Notes under the pieces: model-generated
Seen by the model: only the letters and a program-made list of their open reading frames with translations
Told to the model about the DNA's origin: nothing
Databases searched by the model: none
Shown: positions 53,120 through 60,676 of the stretch, in pieces
How the letters are laid out: each line of letters begins with the position of its first letter
Position numbering within the stretch: position 1 is the stretch's first letter
Assembly: GCF_001665235.1 (NCBI RefSeq)
Contig: NZ_LZSC01000057.1
Location: 62,001-126,000 of the forward strand
DNA: 64,000 bases
Direction: 5' to 3'
Source of the DNA: Mycobacterium sp. 1100029.7
Lineage (GTDB): Bacteria > Actinomycetota > Actinomycetes > Mycobacteriales > Mycobacteriaceae
Translations under genes and position numbers: made by a program

Positions 53120-53368
53120 TCACGCGTCGTCGATTCCACCGAATAGCCGCAATACCGCCACAGGCGTTCCCGCTCCGGGGCTGCGCAGCAGCGCTCCGGT
53201 GGCCGCACGGAAAGCCGGTAGCGCCGTCGCGACGCCGAGAGTGTCGGCCCAGCCGGGGTCCATGGAGTACACCCGGATGCCGTGGGCTGCCCAGTGCCGG
53301 GCCAGGATCGGGGTGAGCGCCACCTGCATGCGCTTGGTGCGTGCGTAAGCGGGGTACACCCGTCGCAC
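53120..53368 (-). pseudogene. Remnant of a short-chain dehydrogenase/reductase
   Basis: This 82-codon frame has only the central piece of an SDR: the catalytic Tyr-Lys pair in YPAYARTKRMQVALTPILA, then GIRVYSMDPGWADTLGV and FRAATGALLRSPGAGTPVAVL. The N-terminal Rossmann half is missing and the expected C-terminal end is absent, so it is a decayed gene. It lies between the GT4 gene and the divergent epimerase, whose start codon is one base away from the frame end. Confidence 0.72.
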
Positions 53369-53369
53369 T

Positions 53370-54734
53370 ATGGGACTGGAATATTCGAGCGTGGTCGACG
53401 CTCCGCGCGATGAGGTGTTCGCCTGGTATCAGCGGCCGGGGGCTTTCGAGCGGCTCTCGCCGCCGTGGTCGCCGATGCGACTGGTCACCGAAGCCTCGTC
53501 GCTGGAGGATGGGCGGGCCGAACTCGCGCTGCCGGCCGGTCTGCGGTGGGTGGCCGAGCACCAGCCCGAGTTCTATGACCCGCCACGGCGCTTCGTCGAC
53601 ACCATCGGCGGCGCCGGACTCGCCTCGCTGCCGGCCCGCCTCACGGTCCGGTGGCGTCACATCCACGAGTTCGACGACCTCGGCGATGGCCGGACTCGGG
53701 TGATCGACCGCGTGCAGACCCCGGTGCCCGCCGCCGCGTTGCGACAGATGTTCCGCTACCGGCACCGCCAACTTGCCGACGACTTGGCCGCGCACCGGCT
53801 GGCAGCCGCCAACGGTCTGGCCCCGTCGACCGTCGCCATCACCGGCTCGTCGGGCCTGGTGGGCTCCGCACTGTCGGCGCTGTTGCGCACCGGCGGGCAC
53901 CGGGTCATCTCGCTGGTCCGGCACAGCCCGCGGGACAGCGGCGAACGGCAGTGGAACCCTGATGACCCCGCCCCGGATCTGCTGACCGGGGTCGATGCGG
54001 TCATTCATCTGGCCGGTGCGTCGATTGCCGGCCGGTTCACCGACGAACACCGGAAGACGGTGCGCGACAGCCGAATCGGCCCGACTCGACGCCTGGCCGA
54101 ACTGCTGGCGAACACCTCCGAGGGCCCCTCGGTCCTGATCTCGGCTTCGGCGATCGGCTACTACGGCTACGACCGGGGCGACGCGACCCTGACCGAGTCC
54201 AGCGAGCGCGGCGACGGGTTCCTGGCCGACGTCGTCGACGACTGGGAGGCCGCGACCGCACCGGCCGCCGACGCCGGGGTGCGGGTGGTGAAGGTGCGTA
54301 CCGGCATTGTGCAGTCACCCCGCGGCGGCACACTCAAGCTGATGCGTCCGCTGTTCAGCGCCGGCCTCGGTGGCCGGCTCGGCGACGGCCGGCAGTGGTT
54401 CTCCTGGATCGGAATCGACGACCTGATCGACGTGTACTACCGGGGATTGTGGGACACCACGCTGTCCGGTGCAGTGAATGCCGTTGCGCCGCAACCGGTT
54501 CGCAACGCTGAATACACCCGCACCCTGGCCGGCGTGCTGCGACGTCCGGCGGTGCTACCCGTTCCGTCGCTGGGGCCCCGGATTTTGCTGGGCAGTCAGG
54601 GCGCTCGCGAATTGGCGCTGGCCAATCAGCGGGTCGTGCCGGCAAGACTGGATCAGGCCGGTCACCGCTTCCGCCGGCCCGAACTCGATGGCGCCCTGCG
54701 CCACCTGCTCGGGCACACCGTCGACAGCGGCTAG
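53370..54734 (+). CDS. SRPBCC-TIGR01777 epimerase fusion
   Basis: The 454-residue protein is two domains. Residues 1-150 are an SRPBCC/START-like ligand-binding domain (YSSVVDAPRDEVFAWYQRPGAF). The rest is an NAD(P)-dependent epimerase of the TIGR01777 (YfcH/SulA-like) family: TVAITGSSGLVGSALSALLR, VDAVIHLAGASIAGRF, SASAIGYYG, KVRTGIVQSPRGGTL. The substrate is unknown. ATG 53370 gives a clean start. The 3' end overlaps the next gene, on the opposite strand, by four bases. Confidence 0.85.
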   Translation: MGLEYSSVVDAPRDEVFAWYQRPGAFERLSPPWSPMRLVTEASSLEDGRAELALPAGLRWVAEHQPEFYDPPRRFVDTIGGAGLASLPARLTVRWRHIHEFDDLGDGRTRVIDRVQTPVPAAALRQMFRYRHRQLADDLAAHRLAAANGLAPSTVAITGSSGLVGSALSALLRTGGHRVISLVRHSPRDSGERQWNPDDPAPDLLTGVDAVIHLAGASIAGRFTDEHRKTVRDSRIGPTRRLAELLANTSEGPSVLISASAIGYYGYDRGDATLTESSERGDGFLADVVDDWEAATAPAADAGVRVVKVRTGIVQSPRGGTLKLMRPLFSAGLGGRLGDGRQWFSWIGIDDLIDVYYRGLWDTTLSGAVNAVAPQPVRNAEYTRTLAGVLRRPAVLPVPSLGPRILLGSQGARELALANQRVVPARLDQAGHRFRRPELDGALRHLLGHTVDSG

Positions 54735-55432
54735 GACTGGCTCTTGGGTCCGAGCAGCCCGAACAGCCTGCCTTCCCGGCTGCGCTGGTAGGCACGAGCC
54801 CGCAGGTCGGCCAGCCAATCCGGGTACAGGGTCAGCCCCGGCACGGTGTTGACCACCGGATCGAAGGAGATGTCGGTCTGGCGGGCGTCGATGACCTTGG
54901 ACAAGTGCAGCCGCGCCAAGGGTGTGAAGTCATCCCGTCCGCGAGCTTGGTCGAGCGCCACGTCGATACCGCCGGCGTCGATCCGTTCCGCGATGTCCGT
55001 TAGCGCCAGTCCGGAGCCGTCGATGTCGGTTTCGATGCGGGCCCGCAACCACCACGGACTGTCCCGGTAGCTCAGCGGCATCAAGTTGGTCATGGCGTGG
55101 CCCGTCCACGAGGTGACCGGACGCAACGCCACCACGCTGGACACCACCCCGGAACCAGCGGAGACAAGCAAGATGTCCCACGGTGTGGCACAGGATTGCG
55201 GCGGGGTGATCCGGATGGCCAGACCGATGAAGTCTGGATATGACCCTGGAGTTCCTACCGCCTTGGACACCCGGGCAACGACGTCGCACGACGGAAACGG
55301 CAGCCCACACTGGGCGGGAGCCAGACGCTCGGCGTGCCCTTCTGCCAGCACCCCGACCGGATGGAAAAATCGCCGGCCCCGTACGGCGGAGCCCAATCGA
55401 AACGGCAGAGCAACGACGTCGGAAACACTCAC
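54731..55432 (-). CDS. Uncharacterised protein, possible SigF target
   Basis: I do not recognise a function with certainty. The 233-residue protein starts MSVSDVVALPFRLGSAVRGR and has FFHPVGVLAEGHAERLAP, VARVSKAVGTPGSYPDFIG, VTSWTGHAMTNLMPLSYRD and a C-terminal FDPVVNTVPGLTLYPDWLADL. Similar mycobacterial proteins are labelled phosphodiesterase in some annotations, without visible catalytic residues here. GTG 55432 follows AGGAGG. A SigF-like promoter on the minus strand (55511-55535) lies upstream, divergent from the carotenoid operon. Confidence 0.7.
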   Translation of the reverse strand: MSVSDVVALPFRLGSAVRGRRFFHPVGVLAEGHAERLAPAQCGLPFPSCDVVARVSKAVGTPGSYPDFIGLAIRITPPQSCATPWDILLVSAGSGVVSSVVALRPVTSWTGHAMTNLMPLSYRDSPWWLRARIETDIDGSGLALTDIAERIDAGGIDVALDQARGRDDFTPLARLHLSKVIDARQTDISFDPVVNTVPGLTLYPDWLADLRARAYQRSREGRLFGLLGPKSQS

Positions 55433-55510
55433 CGGGCGGACTCCTCCTGCGTATTGCGTGCGACGCGCCGAACGCGCACAAAATTACGGGGCGGCTGTAG
55501 AAGCTGTGGC

Positions 55511-55535
55511 GTACCCGGCTCCTCGGCCATCAAAC
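55511..55535 (-). promoter_or_regulatory. SigF-like promoter of the uncharacterised gene
   Basis: Read on the minus strand GTTT (55535-55532), a 15-bp spacer and GGGTAC (55516-55511) match the SigF consensus exactly, with the same spacing and -10 hexamer as the crtE site. The expected start, about 55504, leaves a leader of roughly 70 nt before GTG 55432. Confidence 0.62.
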
Positions 55536-55587
55536 GGCTCTCGTCACGAGATGCAAATATTCATTCAATAATTTAATGTTTAAGCAG

Positions 55588-55609
55588 TTGAATCATGTGG
55601 CATATTCAA
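55588..55609. promoter_or_regulatory. AT-rich palindrome between the divergent SigF-like promoters
   Basis: TTGAATCATG (55588-55597) and CATATTCAA (55601-55609) form a near-perfect inverted repeat around TGG (one base asymmetric). It lies in an AT-rich island of about 60 bp, unusual for this GC-rich genome, with further ATTCAA copies at 55563-55568. It is a candidate operator for a regulator of carotenoid genes. No adjacent regulator gene is present in the window. Confidence 0.45.
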
Positions 55610-55644
55610 CGGAGCGGGGCAGCGACGCAACGCCGCCGTCGCCT

Positions 55645-55669
55645 GTTTGTTGTCTCGCCGAAGGGGTAC
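55645..55669 (+). promoter_or_regulatory. SigF-like promoter of the carotenoid operon
   Basis: GTTT (55645-55648), a 15-bp spacer and GGGTAC (55664-55669) match the mycobacterial SigF consensus. The GTG proposed for crtE is six bases after the -10 element, so the transcript would be leaderless. SigF control of carotenoid pigment is established in M. smegmatis. Confidence 0.65.
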
Positions 55670-55675
55670 CAACGC

Positions 55676-56866
55676 GTGAATACGAGCCGTTCAGAACAGC
55701 GGCTGACCAACCGTGCGAGGGGTGCTTCGGTGGGAACCGTGAGGTCGTTTCCGCAGCTCCGCTTCGTCGAAGCGATGCCGGCAACGCCCACTTCCCTACC
55801 AGAACCCGGCAAGTTGGCGGCCTGGCGCCAAGGGATGCGGCAGGCCGTCCTCGACGAGGTGGCCCAGTTTGTCGCCAAGCGTTGTGTCGAAGATCTGGGA
55901 CTCTCGGGTGTCGACGTGGCCGGCGACGTCTTGATGGAGTTCGTCCAGGACGGCAAGTGCCTGCGGTCGACGTTCATGTATCTGGGTTGGCTGTGTGGGG
56001 CTCCCCCCGACGCCGCTGCCTTGTCGGCAACGGCGAGTCTGGAGTTATTGCAGGCGTTCGCCCTGCTTCAAGACGACGTGATGGATGGTTCACTGTCCCG
56101 TCGCGGCCGCCCCGCCGCGCACATCCAGTTCGCCGACTGGCATTCCCGTCGCGGCCTTTCCGGATCGTCGCGACGCTTTGGCGAGTCGGCCGCCACCCTG
56201 CTGGGCGATTTGTGCCTGGTCTGGGCCGAACAAATGCTGCGCGACAGCGGCGTCGCCCTCGGCCCGTTGCAGCGCGCATGGCCGCGTTATGACGCCATGC
56301 GCACCGAACTCGCAGTTGGCCAATTCGCGGATCTGGCAACCGATCTGCGCGACCTACCCAGCATGGAGTCGGTGCTCCGCGTCGCCCGGATGAAGTCCGG
56401 AAACTACACCGTGCGCCGGCCCCTGGAGATCGGTGCGGCGATGGCCGGCTGCGGGGACGGGGTACTGGCCAGCCTCGGCGAGTACGGCGCCGCGCTGGGC
56501 GAGGCGTTTCAGCTTCGCGACGACATCCTCGGCATCTTCGGATCTCCCACGGCGACGGGCAAACCCAACGGAGGCGACCTCAGCGAACGCAAGGCCACCA
56601 GCGTTGTGGTGGCCGCCTACCAATTGGCCGACGCCGCTACCCGGCGGCAATTCAGTGACCTGATGAATCGTGAACGGCTCGACGAGAGCACCGTTGACCA
56701 CTGGCGCAACCTGATCGTGGCCACCGGCGCGGTGCCGTTCGTCGAGGAGTTGATCGATGACCGTGTCACCACCGCACGAAAGGCGTTGGAAGGCGCACCA
56801 TTCGACGATCTCGTCCTGGCCGCGCTGGTGGATATGACCAATGTCTGCACCCGGCGGGCCGCATGA
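55676..56866 (+). CDS. crtE: Geranylgeranyl diphosphate synthase (carotenoid)
   Basis: CrtE makes C20 geranylgeranyl diphosphate, the carotenoid precursor. The protein has the prenyltransferase pattern: GKCLRSTFMYLGWLCG, the first Asp-rich motif LLQDDVMDGSLSRRGRPA, the chain-length region, and a second Asp-rich region in FQLRDDILGIFGSP. The start is uncertain: GTG 55676 (396 residues) follows AAGGGG and a SigF -10 element; GTG 55730 and ATG 55775 (363 residues) are alternatives. Its stop overlaps the crtI ATG. It is the first gene of an eight-gene operon. Confidence 0.9.
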   Translation: MNTSRSEQRLTNRARGASVGTVRSFPQLRFVEAMPATPTSLPEPGKLAAWRQGMRQAVLDEVAQFVAKRCVEDLGLSGVDVAGDVLMEFVQDGKCLRSTFMYLGWLCGAPPDAAALSATASLELLQAFALLQDDVMDGSLSRRGRPAAHIQFADWHSRRGLSGSSRRFGESAATLLGDLCLVWAEQMLRDSGVALGPLQRAWPRYDAMRTELAVGQFADLATDLRDLPSMESVLRVARMKSGNYTVRRPLEIGAAMAGCGDGVLASLGEYGAALGEAFQLRDDILGIFGSPTATGKPNGGDLSERKATSVVVAAYQLADAATRRQFSDLMNRERLDESTVDHWRNLIVATGAVPFVEELIDDRVTTARKALEGAPFDDLVLAALVDMTNVCTRRAA

Positions 56867-58386
56867 CTGCCGCGACCGACCGCGTCGTCGTGGTGGGTGC
56901 CGGGTTCGCGGGCCTGTCCGCGGCACTGCACCTGGCCGGGCGCGGCCGGGAAGTGACCGTCGTCGAGCGTGAGGCCTGGCCGGGTGGCCGGGCCGGACGA
57001 CTCGACGTCGGCGGCTACCGGGTGGACACCGGGCCGACCGTCCTGACCATGCCCGACATCATCGACGAGGCATTTGCCGCAGTGGGCAAGGACCGCGCGC
57101 AGTTCGTCGACCTCCTGCCGATCGATCCGGCCTACCGCGCGATGTTCGCCGACGGCAGCAGCATCGACGTGCACAGTGACGCGGCCACCATGACTGCCGC
57201 CGTGCGCGAGTTCGCCGGTCCGCACCAGGCGTCGGGTTACGTGCGATTACGCGACTGGCTGGATCGCTTGTACCGCACCGAATTCGACGGCTTCATCAGT
57301 TCGAACTTCAACTCCCCACTCTCGCTGGTGAACCGCCGCCTGGTGCAACTGGCGGCCATCGGTGGATTTCGGCGGTGGGACACCATGGTCAGGCGTCACA
57401 TCAGCGATCCGCGGTTGCGGCGGATCTTCACCTTCCAATCGCTGTATGCCGGCGTCGCCCCCCAACACGCCTTGGCCGTCTACGCGGTGATCGCCTACAT
57501 GGACACTATCGCCGGTGTCTTCTTCACCCGCGGGGGCGTTCGCGCGCTGCCCGACGGACTCGCGGTCGCTGCCGCCCAGGCCGGAGTCGAGTTTCGTTAT
57601 GGCGCAGCCGTTTCCGCGTTGGATCGAGCCGGCGATCGCGTCACCGCGGTGCGCACCGCCGACGGCGAGCGCATACCGTGCGACGCGGTGGTACTGACCA
57701 CCGAGCTGCCGCAGACGTATCAACTGCTGGGCCGGCGGCCGCGCCGTATCCTGCCGCTGCGCCCGGCGCCCTCGGCCGTCGTCATGCATGTGGGCTGCCG
57801 TGCCACCGAAGCGGCCCAACATGCCCACCACACGATACTTTTCGGCGATTCGTGGGAGCAGACGTTCACCGACATCATCCGTGACGGCCGCACCATGCGT
57901 GACCCCTCATTGCTGGTGACCCGGCCGACCGTCAGCGACCCATCGCTGGCGCCCGACGGTCGCGATCTGCTCTACGTGCTGGCGCCGGCACCCAACCTGG
58001 CTCGCGCTGACATCGACTGGTCGCGTCGCGGCGCAGCCTATGCCGACACCCTGCTGGACACCGTGCAGGACCGACTGCTGCCCGGAGTGCGCGCGGACGC
58101 CGAAGTGCTCGGCCTGGTCACACCTTCCGATTGGGCACGCCAGGGTATGGCGGCCGGTACACCGTTCGCGCTCGCCCATACCTTCGCCCAGACCGGGCCG
58201 TTCCGGCCCGCCAACACCGTGCGCGGAATACCGAACGCCGTGCTGGCCGGCTCGTCGACGGTACCGGGTGTGGGGGTGCCGACCACACTGATTTCCGGGC
58301 GATTGGCCGCCGACCGGATCACCGGCGCTGTCGACGAGATTCCCCGGGCCGCAACGGTACTCGACATGAAGGCCCCGCTGCCATGA
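56863..58386 (+). CDS. crtI: Phytoene desaturase
   Basis: CrtI introduces four double bonds into phytoene to give lycopene, using FAD. The 507-residue protein shows the FAD motif VVVVGAGFAGLSAALHLAGRG, GGRAGRLDVGGYRVDTGPTV near residues 40-60, and the C-terminal signature PGVGVPTTLISGRLAADRI. The ATG overlaps the crtE stop and its own stop overlaps the crtB ATG, so the genes are translationally coupled. Confidence 0.95.
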   Translation: MTAATDRVVVVGAGFAGLSAALHLAGRGREVTVVEREAWPGGRAGRLDVGGYRVDTGPTVLTMPDIIDEAFAAVGKDRAQFVDLLPIDPAYRAMFADGSSIDVHSDAATMTAAVREFAGPHQASGYVRLRDWLDRLYRTEFDGFISSNFNSPLSLVNRRLVQLAAIGGFRRWDTMVRRHISDPRLRRIFTFQSLYAGVAPQHALAVYAVIAYMDTIAGVFFTRGGVRALPDGLAVAAAQAGVEFRYGAAVSALDRAGDRVTAVRTADGERIPCDAVVLTTELPQTYQLLGRRPRRILPLRPAPSAVVMHVGCRATEAAQHAHHTILFGDSWEQTFTDIIRDGRTMRDPSLLVTRPTVSDPSLAPDGRDLLYVLAPAPNLARADIDWSRRGAAYADTLLDTVQDRLLPGVRADAEVLGLVTPSDWARQGMAAGTPFALAHTFAQTGPFRPANTVRGIPNAVLAGSSTVPGVGVPTTLISGRLAADRITGAVDEIPRAATVLDMKAPLP

Positions 58387-59336
58387 TTCGCACCGAATTG
58401 GCTGCCGCCGGCGTCGCAGACCCGCACCTTCGACTGGCCTACCGGCACTGCCGGCAGATCGCCGCCAAGAATGGGCGGACCTACTTCTTGGCCACCCGGC
58501 TGCTGGCCCCCGATCAGCGTCCGGCCGTGCATGCGCTCTACGGATTCGCACGCCATGCCGATGACATCCTCGACGAGTTCGACCCGGCGCTGGACACCGC
58601 CACCCGAGCCGAGCGGTTGCAGCGGCTCTCCGATGACCTTTTCTCCGCCGAGCCGCACCACGCGGAACCCGTTCTGGCCGCGGTCGCACACACGATCCGG
58701 AGCTACGGGATCGCCCGCGAGTTCTTCGAAGACTTCCTCGCATCGATGCGCATGGACCTGACCGTCACCGACTATCCCGACCGCGACGCGCTGAACGTCT
58801 ACATGCGCGGTTCGGCGGAAGTCATCGGACTGCAGATGCTTCCGGTCCTCGGGACCGTCGGTGATCCCGAAGAGGCGGCACCGTACGCCGCGGCACTGGG
58901 GCGCGCCTTCCAACTCACCAACTTCCTGCGCGACGTCGACGAGGATCTGCAGCGCCACCGGATCTACCTGCCCGCCGACGAACTCGCCGGCCACGGCGTC
59001 GACCGCGACCTGTTGATGTGGTGCCACACGCACCGCCGGACCGATCGCCGGGTGCGGGCGGCGTTGGCGGCCCAGCACGAGATCACCAGGAAGATCTACC
59101 GGTTCGCCGCCGACGGCATTTCGCTGCTGGCGCCGCGCTCGCGGCCCTGCGTCGCCACCGCGCTGACGTTGTACTCGGAGATCCTCGATTGCATTGAGGA
59201 CCAAGAGTTCTCGGTGTTCGACGGCCGGGCAACCGTCGGCACCTCGCGACGGCTGCGGGTCGCCGCCGGCGGACTGCTGCAGTCGTGGCGAGTCCGGTTC
59301 GCCGAATCCGAGCACCAGAAGCGTGGTGCAGCATGA
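58383..59336 (+). CDS. crtB: Phytoene synthase
   Basis: CrtB condenses two geranylgeranyl diphosphates into phytoene. The 317-residue protein has the squalene/phytoene synthase motifs YGFARHADDILDEFD (first Asp-rich motif), YMRGSAEVIGLQMLPVLG, and LTNFLRDVDEDLQRHRIYLP (second Asp-rich motif with the family signature). It is coupled to crtI and crtYc by ATGA overlaps. Confidence 0.96.
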   Translation: MIRTELAAAGVADPHLRLAYRHCRQIAAKNGRTYFLATRLLAPDQRPAVHALYGFARHADDILDEFDPALDTATRAERLQRLSDDLFSAEPHHAEPVLAAVAHTIRSYGIAREFFEDFLASMRMDLTVTDYPDRDALNVYMRGSAEVIGLQMLPVLGTVGDPEEAAPYAAALGRAFQLTNFLRDVDEDLQRHRIYLPADELAGHGVDRDLLMWCHTHRRTDRRVRAALAAQHEITRKIYRFAADGISLLAPRSRPCVATALTLYSEILDCIEDQEFSVFDGRATVGTSRRLRVAAGGLLQSWRVRFAESEHQKRGAA

Positions 59337-59656
59337 CCGATCGTTGGCAGTACCTGATCGTGCTGGGTCTGTGCCTGGCGATCACCGTGCCGCTGGAATT
59401 GTTTCCCCCCGGCGTGTACCGGCAGCCGGTACGGGTGCTGCGCGCGGTGGCGCCGGTCGCCGTGGTGTTCCTCGTCTGGGACGCCGTCGCGATCGCCGCG
59501 CGGGTGTGGACGTACAACCCGGCTTACATCAGCGGCATCCACATTCCATTTCGGATTCCGATTGAAGAAGTGCTGTTCTTCGTGGTTATTCCGGTGTGCG
59601 CGTTGCTGACGTACAACGCGGTGAACGCGATCCTGGATCGGAGTAAGCGCCGATGA
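59333..59656 (+). CDS. crtYc: Lycopene beta-cyclase subunit CrtYc
   Basis: Actinobacterial lycopene cyclase is a heterodimer of two small membrane proteins; this is the first. The 107-residue protein has three hydrophobic segments (YLIVLGLCLAITVPLELF, APVAVVFLVWDAVAIAA, VLFFVVIPVCALLTYNAV) and the conserved FRIPIEEVLFF motif of the family. It is coupled to crtB and crtYd. This split organisation was described in Mycobacterium aurum. Confidence 0.93.
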   Translation: MTDRWQYLIVLGLCLAITVPLELFPPGVYRQPVRVLRAVAPVAVVFLVWDAVAIAARVWTYNPAYISGIHIPFRIPIEEVLFFVVIPVCALLTYNAVNAILDRSKRR

Positions 59657-59964
59657 CCGGGCTGGGCTACACGGTGCCCGCGATCGTGTCGGTGGTCGCG
59701 GTGATCGCGTTGGAGTTCGCGGTGCTGCGTACCGGACTGTTCCGGCGACTCGCCTATTGGTTGTCGATGGTGATCGTGCTCGGTTTCCAAGTCCCCGTCG
59801 ACGGGTGGCTGACCAAACGCAGCGCACCGATCGTCATCTACAACGAGCGGCAAACCAGTGGCCTGCGGTTTCCGTTCGACATCCCGATCGAGGATTTCCT
59901 GTTCGGCTTCGCGATGGTCACCGGCGTTCTGCTGCTGTGGGAGTATCAGCGTGCGCATCGATAA
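59653..59964 (+). CDS. crtYd: Lycopene beta-cyclase subunit CrtYd
   Basis: This 103-residue membrane protein is the second half of the split cyclase. It has helices YTVPAIVSVVAVIALEFAVL and LAYWLSMVIVLGFQVPVDGW, and the family signature FPFDIPIEDFLFGF, parallel to IPIEEVLFF in CrtYc. With CrtYc it cyclises both ends of lycopene to beta-carotene. The stop overlaps the methyltransferase gene, which starts 14 bases earlier. Confidence 0.92.
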   Translation: MTGLGYTVPAIVSVVAVIALEFAVLRTGLFRRLAYWLSMVIVLGFQVPVDGWLTKRSAPIVIYNERQTSGLRFPFDIPIEDFLFGFAMVTGVLLLWEYQRAHR

Positions 59965-60676
59965 CACGGGCCTGCCACGAGGTGACGTTCCGACGGCATT
60001 CAACGTCGGGGCGCGGGCGTATGACCGGCTGGTCGGCGCGAATCCGGGATACCATGCCAGCCTCGGGCTTTCGGCGCAACGCATGCGACTTCCGTCCGGA
60101 GGCCGGGGACTGCGGCTGCTCGATGCGGGCTGCGGGACCGGCGCATCCACCGCGGCCCTGCTGCAGGTAGCGCCCGAGGCGGAGATCATCGCCGTCGACG
60201 CGGCCAGTGGAATGCTCGATGCCGCAAGGGAAAAACAGTGGCCCGCCTCGGTACGGTTTGTGCATTCGCGCATCGAAGACCTCGGCGAGCACGGTGTCAG
60301 CGGGCCGTTCGACGGCATCCTGGCGGCGTACCTGGTGCGCAACCTCGCCGACCCGGACGCTCAACTGCGAGCGTTTCGCGACCTGCTACGCCCGGGCGGC
60401 ACCCTCGCCGTCCACGAGTACTCGGTGCGGGATTCCGCTGCGGCGACCCGCATCTGGCATGCGGTGTGTTGGGGCATCATCATCCCCGCCGGCTGGTTGC
60501 ACACGCGCAACACCGTGCTCTACCGGCACCTGTGGCGCAGCGTCCTGACCTTCGACGGGGCAACAACGTTGCAGCGTCGAATGCACGACGCGGGCTTCTC
60601 CGCGGTGCGCAGCGAAACAATGCCGGGCTGGGAACGCAACATCGTCCACACCTTCGTGGGAACGGCACCGCAATGA
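59951..60676 (+). CDS. UbiE/CrtT-type methyltransferase
   Basis: The 241-residue protein is a SAM-dependent methyltransferase with motif I LRLLDAGCGTGASTAALLQ, VDAASGMLDAAREK, FDGILAAYLVRNLADPDAQL, and LRPGGTLAVHEYSV. A methyltransferase in the same position is crtT in Streptomyces isorenieratene clusters. GTG 59951 overlaps the end of crtYd by 14 bases, and its stop overlaps the crtU ATG. The carotenoid step it catalyses is unknown. Confidence 0.85.
   Translation: MRIDNTGLPRGDVPTAFNVGARAYDRLVGANPGYHASLGLSAQRMRLPSGGRGLRLLDAGCGTGASTAALLQVAPEAEIIAVDAASGMLDAAREKQWPASVRFVHSRIEDLGEHGVSGPFDGILAAYLVRNLADPDAQLRAFRDLLRPGGTLAVHEYSVRDSAAATRIWHAVCWGIIIPAGWLHTRNTVLYRHLWRSVLTFDGATTLQRRMHDAGFSAVRSETMPGWERNIVHTFVGTAPQ

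Noticed and set aside
60238..60672. N-terminal extension of crtU by 145 codons
   Set aside because: The extra part overlaps the methyltransferase gene in another frame; ATG 60673 gives the ATGA coupling and the family start.
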